Source: Tubulanus polymorphus (taxonomy: Eukaryota > Nemertea > Palaeonemertea > Tubulaniformes > Tubulanidae). From it: 64,000 nt of DNA. The DNA lies in the NCBI RefSeq assembly GCF_964204645.1, contig NC_134027.1:9040485-9104484 (forward strand), given 5' to 3'. A model generated the notes under the pieces. The model saw only the letters and a list, made by a program, of their open reading frames with translations. It did not search any database and was not told the origin of the DNA. Below are positions 41,001 to 52,099 of this stretch, one piece after another. A program made the translations under genes and the position numbers. Within the stretch, counting starts at the first letter, position 1. Every line of letters starts with the position of its first letter.

Positions 41001-44000
41001 TTTCTGTCCACACATGCATATTTAGACCGGTCCAAAATTTGGTCCGGACCTGGTTTGCTCTTTCAGACCGTGCCAAATTAGACCGGTCTAAAGTAGACTG
41101 GTCTAATTTGGAACGGTATGTTTGCCCGTGTGAATGCTTGGTCCGGTCTAAATTGGACCGGACCAAATTTAGACCGGTCTAAATTTCGTCGTGTGAACGC
41201 GCCTAATGTTGAAATACATGTATGCGAGAAAGATGAACAAAAAAGAAAAACAAAAAAAGACCACAATTTCTCATCGCAGACTGGTGGGTGGCCACTTTTA
41301 TATGAATTGCTTTTTCCCTGACAAGAATATTGTTTTTCCCTGATTTTATTTGCTAAGAATCCAATAAACGAACACAGTCAACGGTAAAAACAGAATGGAA
41401 ACCCTTTGATTTTACGCGCGATTCTAGCAATCTCATCTCTATTTCCCCAGCTATTCCCTGATTTTTAGCTTTTTCACAAAATTCCCTGCCTATTCCCAGA
41501 CTTTTTTTAAGAAATTTCCCTGATTTCGGGTAAATGGCCACCCTGACAGAGGGATTCAAACCGCAATGGCATCACGAGATTCAGCGACCATAGACTGCGT
41601 GTATCCTCGCTTTCATATTTGACACGTCACCAACTCCATTTACGAATTCGTCGAAACTTCTATACAACTGATAAGAGTTGCTAACTGAAACTAAGGTAGG
41701 CCTGCTTAATCTGATGACATCCAGTGAATATTCATTGACATACGGACAACTTCAATCAGAACTCGGGTTATTGCGAAATGACCAAGGACGCACGATTCTG
41801 ACAACGTTATTAAAGCGCTTAATAAAATCGAATGATTACTCTTCACAAGGAATACGTGGTCAGCGATGATGTAATTACATTCACTACGATACGAATGATT
41901 ACCGTATTCCCGACAGAAATACCAACTGGTGGGTCTAAAGCCGGGCGTAGGTCAGCCTTGCGACGCGACGGGATCGTCGCGTTGCGTCACAAGTGACCGC
42001 GCAAGTCGGTTGCGATGCAGTTGTCAGCGACTGTGTGCGACTAGTTGCTGCCAGTCGCAACAGCACGCAGGTCAGTTGCGTCGCGTCGCAGAAAGTAGAA
42101 CATGTGCGACTCATTGCGACTGGCGTCGCTGGCAGTCGCAACCCGTCGCTGGCAGTCACAAGGTAGCGTAGGTCGGTGAGTCGTTGTGACGCGATCGTCG
42201 CTGGTGGTCGCAGTGAATCACGTCGCAGTGAGTCGCAAGCCGTCGCAAGGCCGACATACGCCCGCCTTAAAGCCCCTATCGGACAGAACGATTTGGCGCG
42301 GCCCAAATCGGCACGGATCAGTCACATTAGGCCTGCGGTATATTAGAGAGCGTGTTCACACGCAAACCACTCACTCGATACTAAACAATGCTTTAACAAA
42401 GCGAAGTGAATCACTTCCGGAACCAGTTGCCATTCACACACTGATTGACCCGTGCTAAAATTTGGCTCAAGCCAAACAGGCACGGGCTCATTTGGCACAG
42501 TTGTCCCGGACCAAATTTGACCAGGGCGAAAAATGCTTTGTGTGATCGCAGCTTATAAAACCTCGAATGCAAAAATGGCGAAATTCGATATCGAAAAGAA
42601 AATCAAATAAATAAATGTGAAAAATAAGGAGTCAGGATTTGAAGTTAGAGATTTTTTTAGGTTTTTAGAATAAGTTAGGCCTAACCATGATCATATAAAC
42701 ATCTTTCTGCAGGCATTAGGCCTATATCCGCAAATGGTGACGTTTGAAGAAAGGAACATATGAAGACTAAAAACTGAAATGAATAATCCATAAAACATGC
42801 ATTTAGAACAATCGAAAGGGCCTCCGAATGAACAGTGGGAACACGATTTTAAAAAAAAGATGAATAATGCAGCGAATATGTTTTACAAAAATAGCCTAGC
42901 TATTTGTATAATATCTCAATGAGTTGAACGCATGATTGAATCAATTAAACTGACGACCGGCTTGCAAGATATTCGAAATAGCGCTAATTTGTTCTTTTTT
43001 TGAATACATCGTAATAACGCCATCATCAGTAACGCCATCGTCATTCTTCACGCATCTACGATCAGCAGTAGACGCGCGGTTTTTTTTCTGGTAACAAAAC
43101 GTTCACCGACGAAAACCAAATTGCCACTTGATGGCATGAATCAGTATGCGAGGCATTCCGCGTCTCGGTAATTCTCGACGCCGAACGAACGCAGAAAATC
43201 GCGATTCAGACACATATACATATATAAGGGACATGACGATACTGACGGAAATATCATCTACAGCACACGGTGAATAACAGCGAGGTGATGAGAAAATCGA
43301 CTATCGTCTGATGACGAATTAGTCACTCACCCGATTGCGGGATGTCGAAACGTTCTTAAGGGACCGAAAACACAGTAAAGTAAACCGGATGATGATATTA
43401 TATGCGTCAATGCTTTTACTAAGTGTCCCCTGCTAGCTGTAGTATATATCTTTTCCGTCATATATGCAATATAGCTATACTCGATGCCCTCATGTGATAT
43501 CCACCGATTGGTAGAATGCTAGCTGCACATTGGTTCTGTTTTCCTATTAACATTTTTTGCTCTTGGAATAAGACAAATTTTTCTACATCGATAATTCTAC
43601 ATGTTGTTGATTAAGAATTTATATTCCAATTGTTTTTTTTTACCAGGCTCGAGCGGTCCTGATATCCTAGTGGATCTGTTCGCATGCCTCTCGCTTCAGT
43701 GTCTGATGAGTTCCTATACCCTCAGATTGCACCAATATGGGCGCTCAACTACAGATTCCGTCCTCCAGAAGCAGATACAAATTGAATAGGATCATTTTGG
43801 GCGACATAAGCTGGACGCTCATCCTCCTCACCACTAGCCCAGCGCAGAGAAGGTTTAAAATCTGGCTTTTTTTTCTTTATTTAGGTTTGAGGTCTGCAAC
43901 ACCCCGGATTTTTGCATTACTCTCTTTTAGATCCTGATTATTTCACGCGACAAGTGATTTGTCTTTGTATAATAATTGCAATTCTGAGAAAGGAATATTT

Positions 44001-47000
44001 GATGCTTATGACGCATCTGATGAAAAGTACATTTTTCACGTGAAGCACTGTCGGAAGAAGCCTCAAAGAAATCTAGAACCAATAGCCATTTTTCATTCAT
44101 TTGTTTCAATACGCCTGCTGTCTGTAAACGAGTGTGAACACGGTGTGTCTTTCAACTTTTCCCCGATGAAAAATGGTGGAATTGTTGTTAACGATTTACT
44201 GACAACAGAAACAAATGGAAGAACTGTCTGTGTTCAGTCGATATAATATCGCCGTCAAGTGCTACACGATTATGCGTACATTAGCAATAATGATGGATAT
44301 CTGACATATAGGTATGGTATGCAAATCCATATTGAAATTCTAGTAAGTTAAATATTCCGCATAAAATTGATGCCAACATTGATTTTGTCGAAGCTATATG
44401 AATCATTCATGAATAGTGTTTGAATGGTCTTAAAATATGACACTAATTTTCTACATCCAGAAATTAAGGTTGGCGGAAATGAAATGAAGATCAAATAGAA
44501 ATATCAAGATTGCAGTAAAAACTAAGACGCTAAACAGGTTTTTCCTGAAAAATTTTTCAAACGTGAAAACAGAAATTACCTCCTGCAAAAAGTATTCACG
44601 AATAAACCACACCAGCAGCAAGCTTTAATCTATGAAAGGTAATAATGCCAATAGCCCCACAAATGAATGTCTATCAAAAGCTGGTCGACTGATAAGAAAT
44701 ACATCTTTCCCTTCTTACACAATCAACAAACGCAAGAAACAGTATTTAGCGAAATTCATTATTTGACCAAAGCCTCAAACAGTATTTTAGATGGACGCAG
44801 AAGCCTAAGGCCCCCAGACGACATTCCTTTGATGAAATGCATATGCGGATAAAAAACGCGTCTTTTTAACCAAATATGACTAGCTAGCTGACAAAATCTC
44901 GAAAAAATTGATGTCACTCGACATCCGGTCCGGTTCATAAGGGAAATTGTAACTAGAGAATAATATCACGCTATAATCCGGCAGTTGAAGCGCATGATTC
45001 AGAAGAATCTATTGAATACATCCTATTTAGATTGATGCGTTGAATTAGTTTGAAGTTTAGAACACGGATGAACGTACAACTTGCAAACACTTTGCAACAA
45101 TTTATGATTGCTAAACAGAGTCGAATTCTTTAAGGAGGGCATTTACAAAGTTTTAGGCTATGCGAGTTTTTTAGCGAGTTAAAAAAACTCTTCCATTTCC
45201 TTCTTTCTTCTACATTCCATTTATCTGAGTCCAACCAGGAAATAAATTTGACAAATATTTCTGATCTCATATCAACACAGAGCACGTACATTTTTCATAT
45301 AGGCCTAGATTCTATGGTATGGTGTTGTATGGTGTGGTGTGGTATATTTAGTATGGTAGTTTATTTTGAATAATAGAATGATACAAAGATACAGCTCTCT
45401 GATATGATAGCTTTGAAAAGCCGTTGTTTACATCAGTTCAGTTACAACACATCAGTACCCTAACTAAAACTAGAACAACCTTTGACCTTTACAATGGAAG
45501 AAGCCTAACTCGACTTGACATCAGTACTCAAGATGGATTCAGATGGACTCTATAGGCCTATGGCCCTCTACCCCTTTGGTTGCAAAGCACGATACCATAC
45601 GATACAATATGATATATTATTGTGTTTGAGAAAGCAAATGTACTGATTTTCAGGACATGTTACAATTGTCAAATGATGATTGGACTTGATCGGTGAATAT
45701 TTTCGATGATTTCAATCTGTTCTCCTTTCATTATTTCAAATAAGACCAAGTATCATCTTCGAATTATTCTGTACGTTAAATAATCCTCTGGCTTTTGAGG
45801 AATCGTCATTGTCATGATAAATAATCGCCTTGAGAACATGGCCAGCTGGAACCCATATAATCCTGATAATTTAGCTATTTTTACGCTCAATATCAAATCA
45901 AGCCAGTATTTTCTCTGTTCACCACAGTTCAAGTGAAGCCGGTATAATTCCACATAGCTTTACGATATAATAGTAATTTTCAGCCTGTTCAATTTTCTCG
46001 CTACATAGGGCCGGGGATTTCCTTTGTAGGCCTACGTTTCATAACAAAGGTATCCAGCAAATCCTGCGTATTTCAAAAAACTGATTTTGCATCGGATCGG
46101 CCACTTAGTAGTTTTTACCTATTACATTATTATCCAATTAAGCAATCGAGAGAACTGGTGGCTTAAACAAAGTCTGTTTAGTAAATAGTGTGAATTGCAA
46201 AAAAAAACCGCATCCGCCATGAGTGTAGGCCATAAATTGACAATTTACGGGTAGGCATCCAAAATGACCTCCAAAATCAAACAATGTATCTTTATCCGAA
46301 TTCCCATCCGGGGTCACGTGGGCCTAAATAAATTCAAAGTCTTTAAGAAAAGCCTCCCCAATCATTTCAAGTCCATCAATATTTTTTTAGTTTCATTGGT
46401 GCCGGTGGAAAGCTTTTATAAGGGCCCCTTTTATAATGCCAATAATACCGGTAATAATGAATGCACAGGGACTTGTCACGACTGATAATGGATGAGACCA
46501 ATGATGGGGGTACCAGTATCCCTGCAACTGTATAATAAAATAACAAGGGTGGCAACAAATTTTCAATCTGACAATGACTTCTCCACTTCAATCGACTGTA
46601 ATTCCAAAAATTCTCAACCGATTCACATGAAATAAGCTTTAATACAACCTAGAAGACTTTCTGCTTCGAACGAGCCTACAACCACCACTCTCCGACAATT
46701 ATCTCACAACGAAATCACCTTTTTTTGACGAGAGATAGCTCAAAATGGAGGTGTACCGATTCTATGGTGGACAGCAAAATGGTCGTTTTTTTCAATTCAA
46801 ACGATGATTTCTATGTGAGATCTTAGAGAAAACCCCAACAAACCATACATTTTTTAAAACTACGCGGTCATACCTGTACGCTTATCTCATTTATTTGTAT
46901 AATCCACGCGATGGGTGAGCTCACAAGCTCAAAATCGAAAATGAGGACGAACACGGCGTTCAACTTGTCATCAACTGGGCGGCCATTAATCACGTGATAT

Positions 47001-48100
47001 CGTAGTAACGGGCTAAATATTTCACGCGCATTGATTGGCTTAGAGATTTCGAAAAACATTACAAAATTTATTAAAAGTTCTGTTAATTAATAAAATATCC
47101 GTATTATGAAAATATAGTGCAACATTCGTCTGAGGGGTGGTATTATTAGCAAATATTTCCTTTTTTCAAGTCTTCAGACGTAGACTTGTCGCGGTTCTAT
47201 TAACATAGCCCGAACCTGCACGTCACGTGATTAATGGCCGCTAGCGCGATAGTGCGAGGTGACTTTTTCGTATATTTGTTCGATTTTGAGCTTGCGAGCT
47301 CACCCATCGCGTGGATTATACAAATAAATGAGATAAGCGTACAGGTATGACCGCGTAGTTTTAAAAAATGTATGGTTTGTTGGGGTTATCTCACATAGTT
47401 ATTTCACATAGAAATCATCGTTTGAAGTGAAAAATACGACCATTTTGCTGTCCACCATAGAATCGGTACACCTCCAATTTGAGCTATCTCTCGTCAAAAA
47501 ACGGTGATTTCGTTGTGAGATAATTGTCCTAGAGTGGTGGTTAAAGGCTCGTTGGAAGCAGAAAGTCTTCTAGGTTGTATTAAAGCTTATTTCATGTGAA
47601 TCGGTTGAGAATTTTTGGAATTACAGTCGATTGAAGTGGAGAAGTCATTGTCAGATTGAAAATTTGTTGCCACCCTTGTTTTTTTATATTATACAGGGAT
47701 AGTGGACCTGGTCATTGATATTGGTTTTATTCATTCACTATCAATTGTGACAAGTCCCTGTGAATGAATGGGAGTGTGGGCTGTGGTTTTTGAAAATATC
47801 CGATCAAACCAGGGAAACTAAACAACAGACAGGTTAATGACTATCTCTGACACACACCAGCGAACACTAATTTCCAATATGCTACTAATTACATTATAGT
47901 TAGTTGACACTGACAGACAGGTTTGTTGGTTACCAATGGGTCAAAAATTAGGACAGGTAAAAAATTCGAAAGTTGTGTGGTCGACAACTTGGCGTGTGAC
48001 ACCTCGTAAAGTAAACGTTGTATTACCTTGGTTCAGTATTCGTAGGTTTCCACATGTGACAGTACAGTTCTAATCCATCTTCGTTCTTTATCTTGGCCAT
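35070..48100 (-). CDS. MGLL-C: monoacylglycerol lipase-like alpha/beta hydrolase, 287 aa
   Basis: Third lipase paralog. Exons in gene order: 48027-48100, 39501-39613, 38765-38901, 38169-38285, 37218-37307, 36541-36593, 35787-35949, 35070-35186. They total 864 nt (287 codons plus TGA), all GT-AG. Exon 1 encodes MAKIKNEDGLELYCHMWKP, the same N-terminal module as MGLL-A, and its phase-2 donor joins the next exon as ..NTEPR-ALVFLCHG... The first intron is therefore 8.4 kb. Landmarks are CHGFAEH, VGHGRSEGDRVHIDHF, the nucleophile elbow GHSMGG (Ser about 107), Asp about 226 (HGGDDHICD) and His about 256 (YEGLYHQLHAE). Exons of 137, 90, 53 and 163 nt are identical in length to those of MGLL-A. The start codon lies 245 bp from that of CLN3 on the other strand. 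Confidence 0.87.
35505..35592 (-). repeat. tRNA-like SINE remnant (tentative)
   Basis: Reverse-strand 'gtgtgggcgagtggttagag' followed by 'cgttcacctctcgagagcca' resembles a tRNA A box and anticodon arm. The B box is degraded and the 3' half does not fold as an intact tRNA. It lies in the MGLL-C intron between 35186 and 35787. Confidence 0.35.
35987..36220. repeat. GGCTAAAAA-type miniature TIR element, copy 2
   Basis: Runs from 'ggctaaaaaaattgatacct' to 'ggagaaacaaggtatcattt' and then 'agcc', about 234 bp. It is nearly collinear with 10677-10905. In the MGLL-C intron between 35949 and 36541. Confidence 0.88.
36641..37135. repeat. TIR element, GGGGACCATTCATTTATTA ends
   Basis: The left 'ggggaccattcatttatta' and right 'taataaatgaatggacccta' are inverse. 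About 495 bp, with G-rich runs near 36670-36720 and no coding sequence. In the MGLL-C intron between 36593 and 37218. Confidence 0.75.
37803..37828 (+). repeat. (TTTG)n microsatellite
   Basis: About five to six TTTG units in the MGLL-C intron between 37307 and 38169. Confidence 0.85.
37905..37990 (-). repeat. tRNA-like SINE remnant (tentative)
   Basis: On the reverse strand 'gctagcgggttcgagtcctg' contains a B-box match (GGTTCGAGTCC), preceded by 'ctatcagagtgctgaccgg'. No complete cloverleaf is seen, so a SINE head is likelier than a tRNA gene. Confidence 0.35.
39180..39483 (+). repeat. 69-bp tandem repeat, about 4 copies plus a partial
   Basis: The motif 'gtatgccgaactttacttt' recurs every 69 bp, at about 39185, 39254, 39323 and 39392, with a degenerate fifth start near 39470. 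It lies within MGLL-C intron 2. The period is a multiple of three, so long open frames of repeated 23-residue units appear by chance. Confidence 0.92.
40461..41204. repeat. TIR element with GACCGGTCTAAA interior
   Basis: Begins 'agccgcgttcacacgacaac' and ends 'cgtcgtgtgaacgcgcct'. Both flanks consist of alternating 'gaccggtctaaat' and 'ggtccggtccaaat' words that are mutually complementary. They surround an AT-rich core at about 40600-40970. Confidence 0.85.
41285..41555 (-). repeat. Dispersed 'tccctgac' repeat (reverse)
   Basis: 'gtggccacttttatatgaat', 'ttccctgac', 'gctaagaatccaataaac' and 'ggccaccctgac' resemble the reverse complement of the 14045 and 58760 copies. Confidence 0.55.
41937..42270. 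repeat. TIR element with GTCGC-word interior, copy 1
   Basis: Runs from 'aaagccgggcgtaggtcagc' to 'acatacgcccgccttaa'. The interior consists largely of 'gtcgca' and 'tgcgac' words. It abuts the next element without a gap. A related copy lies in a CLN3 intron (50958-51256). Confidence 0.85.
42271..42554. repeat. GCCGCGATCACAC-type miniature TIR element
   Basis: Runs from 'agcccctatcggacagaacg' to 'tgtgatcgcagct', with internal 'cactcactcgatactaaaca' and 'cttccggaaccagttgc'. It directly abuts the preceding element. Confidence 0.82.
43655..43860 (+). repeat. Possible SINE-like unit
   Basis: 'tcctgatatcctagtggatc' followed after about 50 bp by 'gagttcctataccc' loosely recalls tRNA A and B boxes, with a tail ending near 'cagcgcagagaagg'. 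The evidence is weak. Confidence 0.25.
46451..47771. repeat. Large inverted repeat (arms about 565 bp)
   Basis: Left arm 46451-47014 is the inverse of right arm 47206-47771 with scattered mismatches. Examples are 'gcggccattaatcacgtga' against 'tcacgtgattaatggccgc', and 'agaagactttctgcttcgaa' against 'ttggaagcagaaagtcttct'. The spacer is about 190 bp. No open frame spans it. Confidence 0.92.
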
Positions 48101-48344
48101 CGTGTCCCCGAGACGCTGCAGGCAATGCTGAAGTGAAACCCTTGTGCAGCGTGTGCGCACAGTGACAGTTGATAAAGTTTTGGCCGCGTTGACCGTCCGC
48201 TACCGCCATCTGACGGGTTGGCTTTGGAATATTCTCGGAGCCACCCATATTCTAGATGACAGTAATGGATCATGTGATTAAACAAAATGTCGGACGAACA
48301 ACAAAAGCATAGTTATGAGAAATAACTTTCAAATCAAGGAAACA
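48101..48344. promoter_or_regulatory. Candidate bidirectional promoter, MGLL-C / CLN3
   Basis: Only 244 bp separate the MGLL-C start (48100, minus) from the CLN3 start (48345, plus). Both 5' UTRs and core promoters must fit here or overlap, unless further non-coding first exons lie upstream. No clear TATA box is seen. Confidence 0.5.
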
Positions 48345-51300
48345 ATGGATGATGCCGATGATTTAACCGGTAATTTATTCACTACTATTGATCTCTATAC
48401 AAAGAAAGATTTTATCTCAAATCATAAGATTATTGACATTTTTGCTAGAGATTATGAACGCAAGTGTTTTTCAATTCACAATTTCAATTCAAATGAACTT
48501 TTGTGCTGAATTGACTTGTTATTATTGTACTCTTTATATTTTTTAAATCTAGATTCTACACAAATATATACACCTCAAAAATGGACGAAAATCAGGAATC
48601 TTGTAGCATTTTGGTGAGTTGACTGAGACCCCGGTAAACTGACCTGTGTCGTGAATGATAATTCACAACCCACCCAGTTCCCTTCTCAACTTAATCTTGA
48701 TTAGCATCTGATATTCATGGTTAACTCTCACAACCCACCCAGTTCCCTTCTCGACTTAATCTTGATTAGCATCTGATATTCATGGTTAACTCGACCGATA
48801 TTCATAGAATCGTGTATTTAACCCTTTCGCTACTTGATAAATTTTATAACAGTGTTAGCGTAATTTTGCTAATGTAGTGAACAGGTTAAGTATTCAAAGA
48901 AACTTCATGTTATAGTCCTGATGATATGCGCTAACCATAGACTCACTCAGAAAACCTATGACGATAATCATTTAATGTTATTTTTTTTCAGGATTTTCGG
49001 ATTGTGCAATAATTTCGCCTATGTGATTATGTTAAGTGCTGCTCATGATATACTAAAAGAAAATGAACGAAATGATAATGGAACAAATGTAAGTTTATAT
49101 CAATTGACTAATCATTGACTGAAAAGTCCAATGTTTGGTCAAGATTGTGTATCATGATGCTACAACATTAAGTCATATACATCATTTGCCTGCCAATTAC
49201 TTTTTCAGACAACTGTAGCACCGACAGTCCCCGTAACGATAAGTCCCAGTGGCAACAGTTCGAAGTTGATACCGGAGTGTAATCCTATTGGAACTGGGGT
49301 ATGTATCATATTATACACCTTATGTTCGGCTGGAGAGCATTTCAGTAATGGGTAATTTCTTTATCCTCCCGATTCATCGCGAATCGTAGTTTCAGTTGTG
49401 TATTGCTATCACCCATGATTTTGTAAATACAAGCACTTTTTATGAGACACTTGAGATCTTTCTCTTATTTTTAGGCCATACTGCTTGCTGATATTCTACC
49501 GGCTTTGATCATCAAGATAACAGCACCACTCTATATGCAACGTTTTCCTTATTTGTAAGTGTATACTGGTGGCCTGAAAAATTCATATTATCAGCCCGCT
49601 CGCTAATATGAGTTGTCTAATCCTTTTTCTTTTTATTCCAGCATTCGTGTCAATTTAGTTATCATTTTTGCTGCTGCTAGTCTTGTTATAGTTGCTGTAT
49701 CCGGTGCTGTTTGGATCAGTTTATTAGGTAATATTGATAATAAGGGCAGTAGTGTCTTTACTGTATCAAGTATAGTAGTAATGAAGGTCAGTCATTATAT
49801 TGATGATTCTTTCCAGGTGTTGTTTGTGCAAGTATAAGCAGTGGTCTTGGTGAAATAACGTTCCTTGCTTTGTCATCTCATTTCGATAAGTAAGATTCTG
49901 AATGGTTGAAAAAAAGAAAATAATCTTTAAATGATAATATGAAATAATAATTCATTATTATTATTCATAGCATTATTAACAGCGGCCTGTAATTCTTTGA
50001 ATATCTATTTATCCTTTTTCACAATGACAAATCATGATAAGCAGGTGTTTGAAATCTCTGTTTTGGTTTTCGAAAGTAGCCCCATACCATGACTGACAAC
50101 ATACCGGTTTGTACTTTACACACCGGTTTGTAAATTTTGTCTTCAGGAACTCAGTGTCGACTTGGTCATCAGGCACTGGTGGTGCTGGTATATTTGGGGC
50201 TCTGTCGTATGCTGGTCTCACGTCAATTGGTGTCACTCCCAGAGACACGCTATTCATCATGCTTGCTGTACCTGTGATATTGGCATTTGCGTAAGTCTTT
50301 TCAGTCTTTCCTACAATCAAGATTTCCCTGCTCATTAGTTGCATGAAGTGAATACTTTTGATTCCTCCGGTCTTATCAATCGGTCTTATCTATTTTTTTC
50401 CAGATATTTTGTCTTAGTCGTTAAACCGCCCACAGTCGATTCTCATGGCTATTTTCATATAGACTGTGGTGATGAAGATCTGCCATTGTTGAAACACGAC
50501 AGTCTCGCTGAGGATGAGTCTCTGGACGATAGTGACATCAGTGATAAAGATGCTATGGAACGCGGCAAACAGCTTTCATTCAGAGATAAAGTACATCTGT
50601 TGAAACCATTGTTGAAATGGATGATACCGCTCGGTACTGTCTATTTTGCTGAATATTTCATAAATCAGTGCCTGGTAAGTGCAATGAATGTATGAAATAG
50701 TGACACAATTGATCGAATTAATTCTTTTCACATTCTTTGGTGTGTCTGAACTTCAGCATGAATTGATTGCCGTACCTAAAGCAGAGTTAGTTCCTGGAAA
50801 GACGATAAGTGTTGCTGAGCAGTATAGATGGTAAGAAGACTATATAGACTGATTCATTGGTTTTACAATTCGAAATACCTCTGACGACCTTCCTAAATGA
50901 CAAATTTGCATTCAGTTGTGATTTTTATTGAATATTCTAAATATCAGGAATAATGATTGAAAGTTGGGTGTAGGTCGGCCTTGTGACTGGTTGCAACTCG
51001 GTGCAACACGATTTTCGGTGATGACCAGCATCTATCGCGTCACACTGTCCTTTGAAATATGCGCCTTGCAACTGCCAGACGAATTAGTTGCAAGGAGTTG
51101 CTAATGGCTCTACTTTCTGTTATAATTCGACCGTGTCCTCTCCCAGTGGTAACTGACCTATGCTGCTTATACACTAGTCGCTCATTGCATTCATTTTCGA
51201 CCAGTTGCAACCAATCAAGTCACATCGTAGGCAGTCGTGAGTCGTCCTACACCTGTGTTTGATGTGCGGGGAAATTCACTCCTGTTGTGATTCATATTCA

Positions 51301-52099
51301 ACATGTTCTGAAATTTGTAGGTTTCAAGTTGATTATCAGCTTGGTGTGTTTTTGTCGAGATCATCTGTGAATTTATTTCAAATTCGTAAGATATGGATCA
51401 TGGCAATTCTACAGGTAAGTAAGAATTAACAAAAAACGACAATTACAGTTTAAAAACTATTTTTCTCTTAACTAATATGAATTAGAACAAAAACTTTCTT
51501 TTGAATTTCAGTGTCTGAATATAATTCCATTGATGTTTCAAGTATTCTTCAAGTATATTCCGAGCGTATGGATCATATTTGCGGTGATTTTATATGAAGG
51601 CTTACTGGGAGGATGTGCTTATGTCAATACATTCTACATGATCTCAAAAGAGGTAATTCGTCTATCACAGGATATATCAAATATTTCGAAATCTTTTGTA
51701 AGTTTGCTAGGCACGTGTTTATAGACCTGAGTAAAGGAAAAGGTACAGTGCAACATATTGTTTTCTTAGGACGAATTTAAATGTAAGAATTTTTGCAGTT
51801 AAGAGTTTAAATGCAGTGCTATTGAAGAGTAAAGAAGCAAACATCAAACTGGCTCTTAACCTAATGGACACAAATCAATGATAGAAAAACTGGTATTCTC
51901 TTATGATTCAATGAATCAGACACAAGCATCGCATCTAATGTTCTTTAATTGCATATTTCTCAAAATGATTTTTTAGATTCCGAAAGAACATCGTGAATAC
52001 AGTATTGGTGTCGCCAGTGTTGCCGATTCGTTTGGTATCGCAATCGCTGCAGCTGTGTCTGTTCCTGTTCATAATTTCCTGTGCAGTTTAAAGAAATAA
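48345..52099 (+). CDS. CLN3: CLN3 (battenin), lysosomal multi-pass membrane protein, 452 aa
   Basis: Lysosomal/endosomal membrane protein of the major-facilitator-like battenin family, linked in mammals to clearance of lysosomal glycerophosphodiesters and to juvenile neuronal ceroid lipofuscinosis. Exons: 48345-48369, 48553-48613, 48992-49088, 49209-49298, 49475-49554, 49642-49727, 49817-49889, 50147-50290, 50404-50674, 50757-50830, 51321-51414, 51512-51652, 51977-52099. They total 1359 nt, 452 residues plus TAA (human 438). Diagnostic segments are [63 protein letters not shown] and YEGLLGGCAYVNTF. An acidic cytosolic loop lies in exon 9 (about 50460-50560). Joining exons 1 and 2 in phase 1 gives KWTKIRNLVAFW before the conserved core. 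An in-frame ATG at 48315 could add ten residues. Convergent with TWSG1. Confidence 0.95.
48662..48795 (+). repeat. Tandem duplication of about 65 bp, two copies
   Basis: 'cacaacccacccagttccct' followed by 'tctgatattcatggttaact' occurs twice in a row with one or two differences, in the CLN3 intron between 48613 and 48992. Confidence 0.92.
50958..51256. repeat. TIR element with GTCGC/TGCAAC interior, copy 2
   Basis: 'gttgggtgtaggtcggcctt' at the left and 'gagtcgtcctacacctgtg' at the right are imperfect inverse ends. The interior repeats 'agttgcaa'/'ggttgcaac' words. It is related to 41937-42270 and lies in the CLN3 intron between 50830 and 51321. Confidence 0.7.

Larger units (their letters stand above)
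39614..48026. other. MGLL-C intron 1 (8.4 kb), filled with repeats
   Basis: No coding exon is recognised on either strand. Elements at 40461-41204, 41285-41555, 41937-42270, 42271-42554, 43655-43860 and 46451-47771 account for much of it. A short TGGTA-rich tract occurs at 45312-45360. The open frame 43959-44246 has no recognisable domain. Confidence 0.55.

Noticed and set aside
41929-42306. Long Cys/Arg/Ser-rich open frames on both strands
   Set aside because: They are produced by 'gtcgca' word repeats of a TIR element. Both strands are open at once and no family is recognisable.
43959-44246. 95-codon plus-strand open frame
   Set aside because: No recognisable domain, no splice context, and it lies within an intron of the opposite strand. 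Not supported as a gene.
48033-48285. Two minus-strand open frames upstream of MGLL-C exon 1
   Set aside because: They are in the wrong frames; the third frame encodes the lipase N-terminal module and splices correctly.
48581-48613. ATG at 48581 as the CLN3 start
   Set aside because: Its frame does not join exon 3 in phase. The other frame of the same exon, joined to 48345-48369, encodes the family's pre-core segment.
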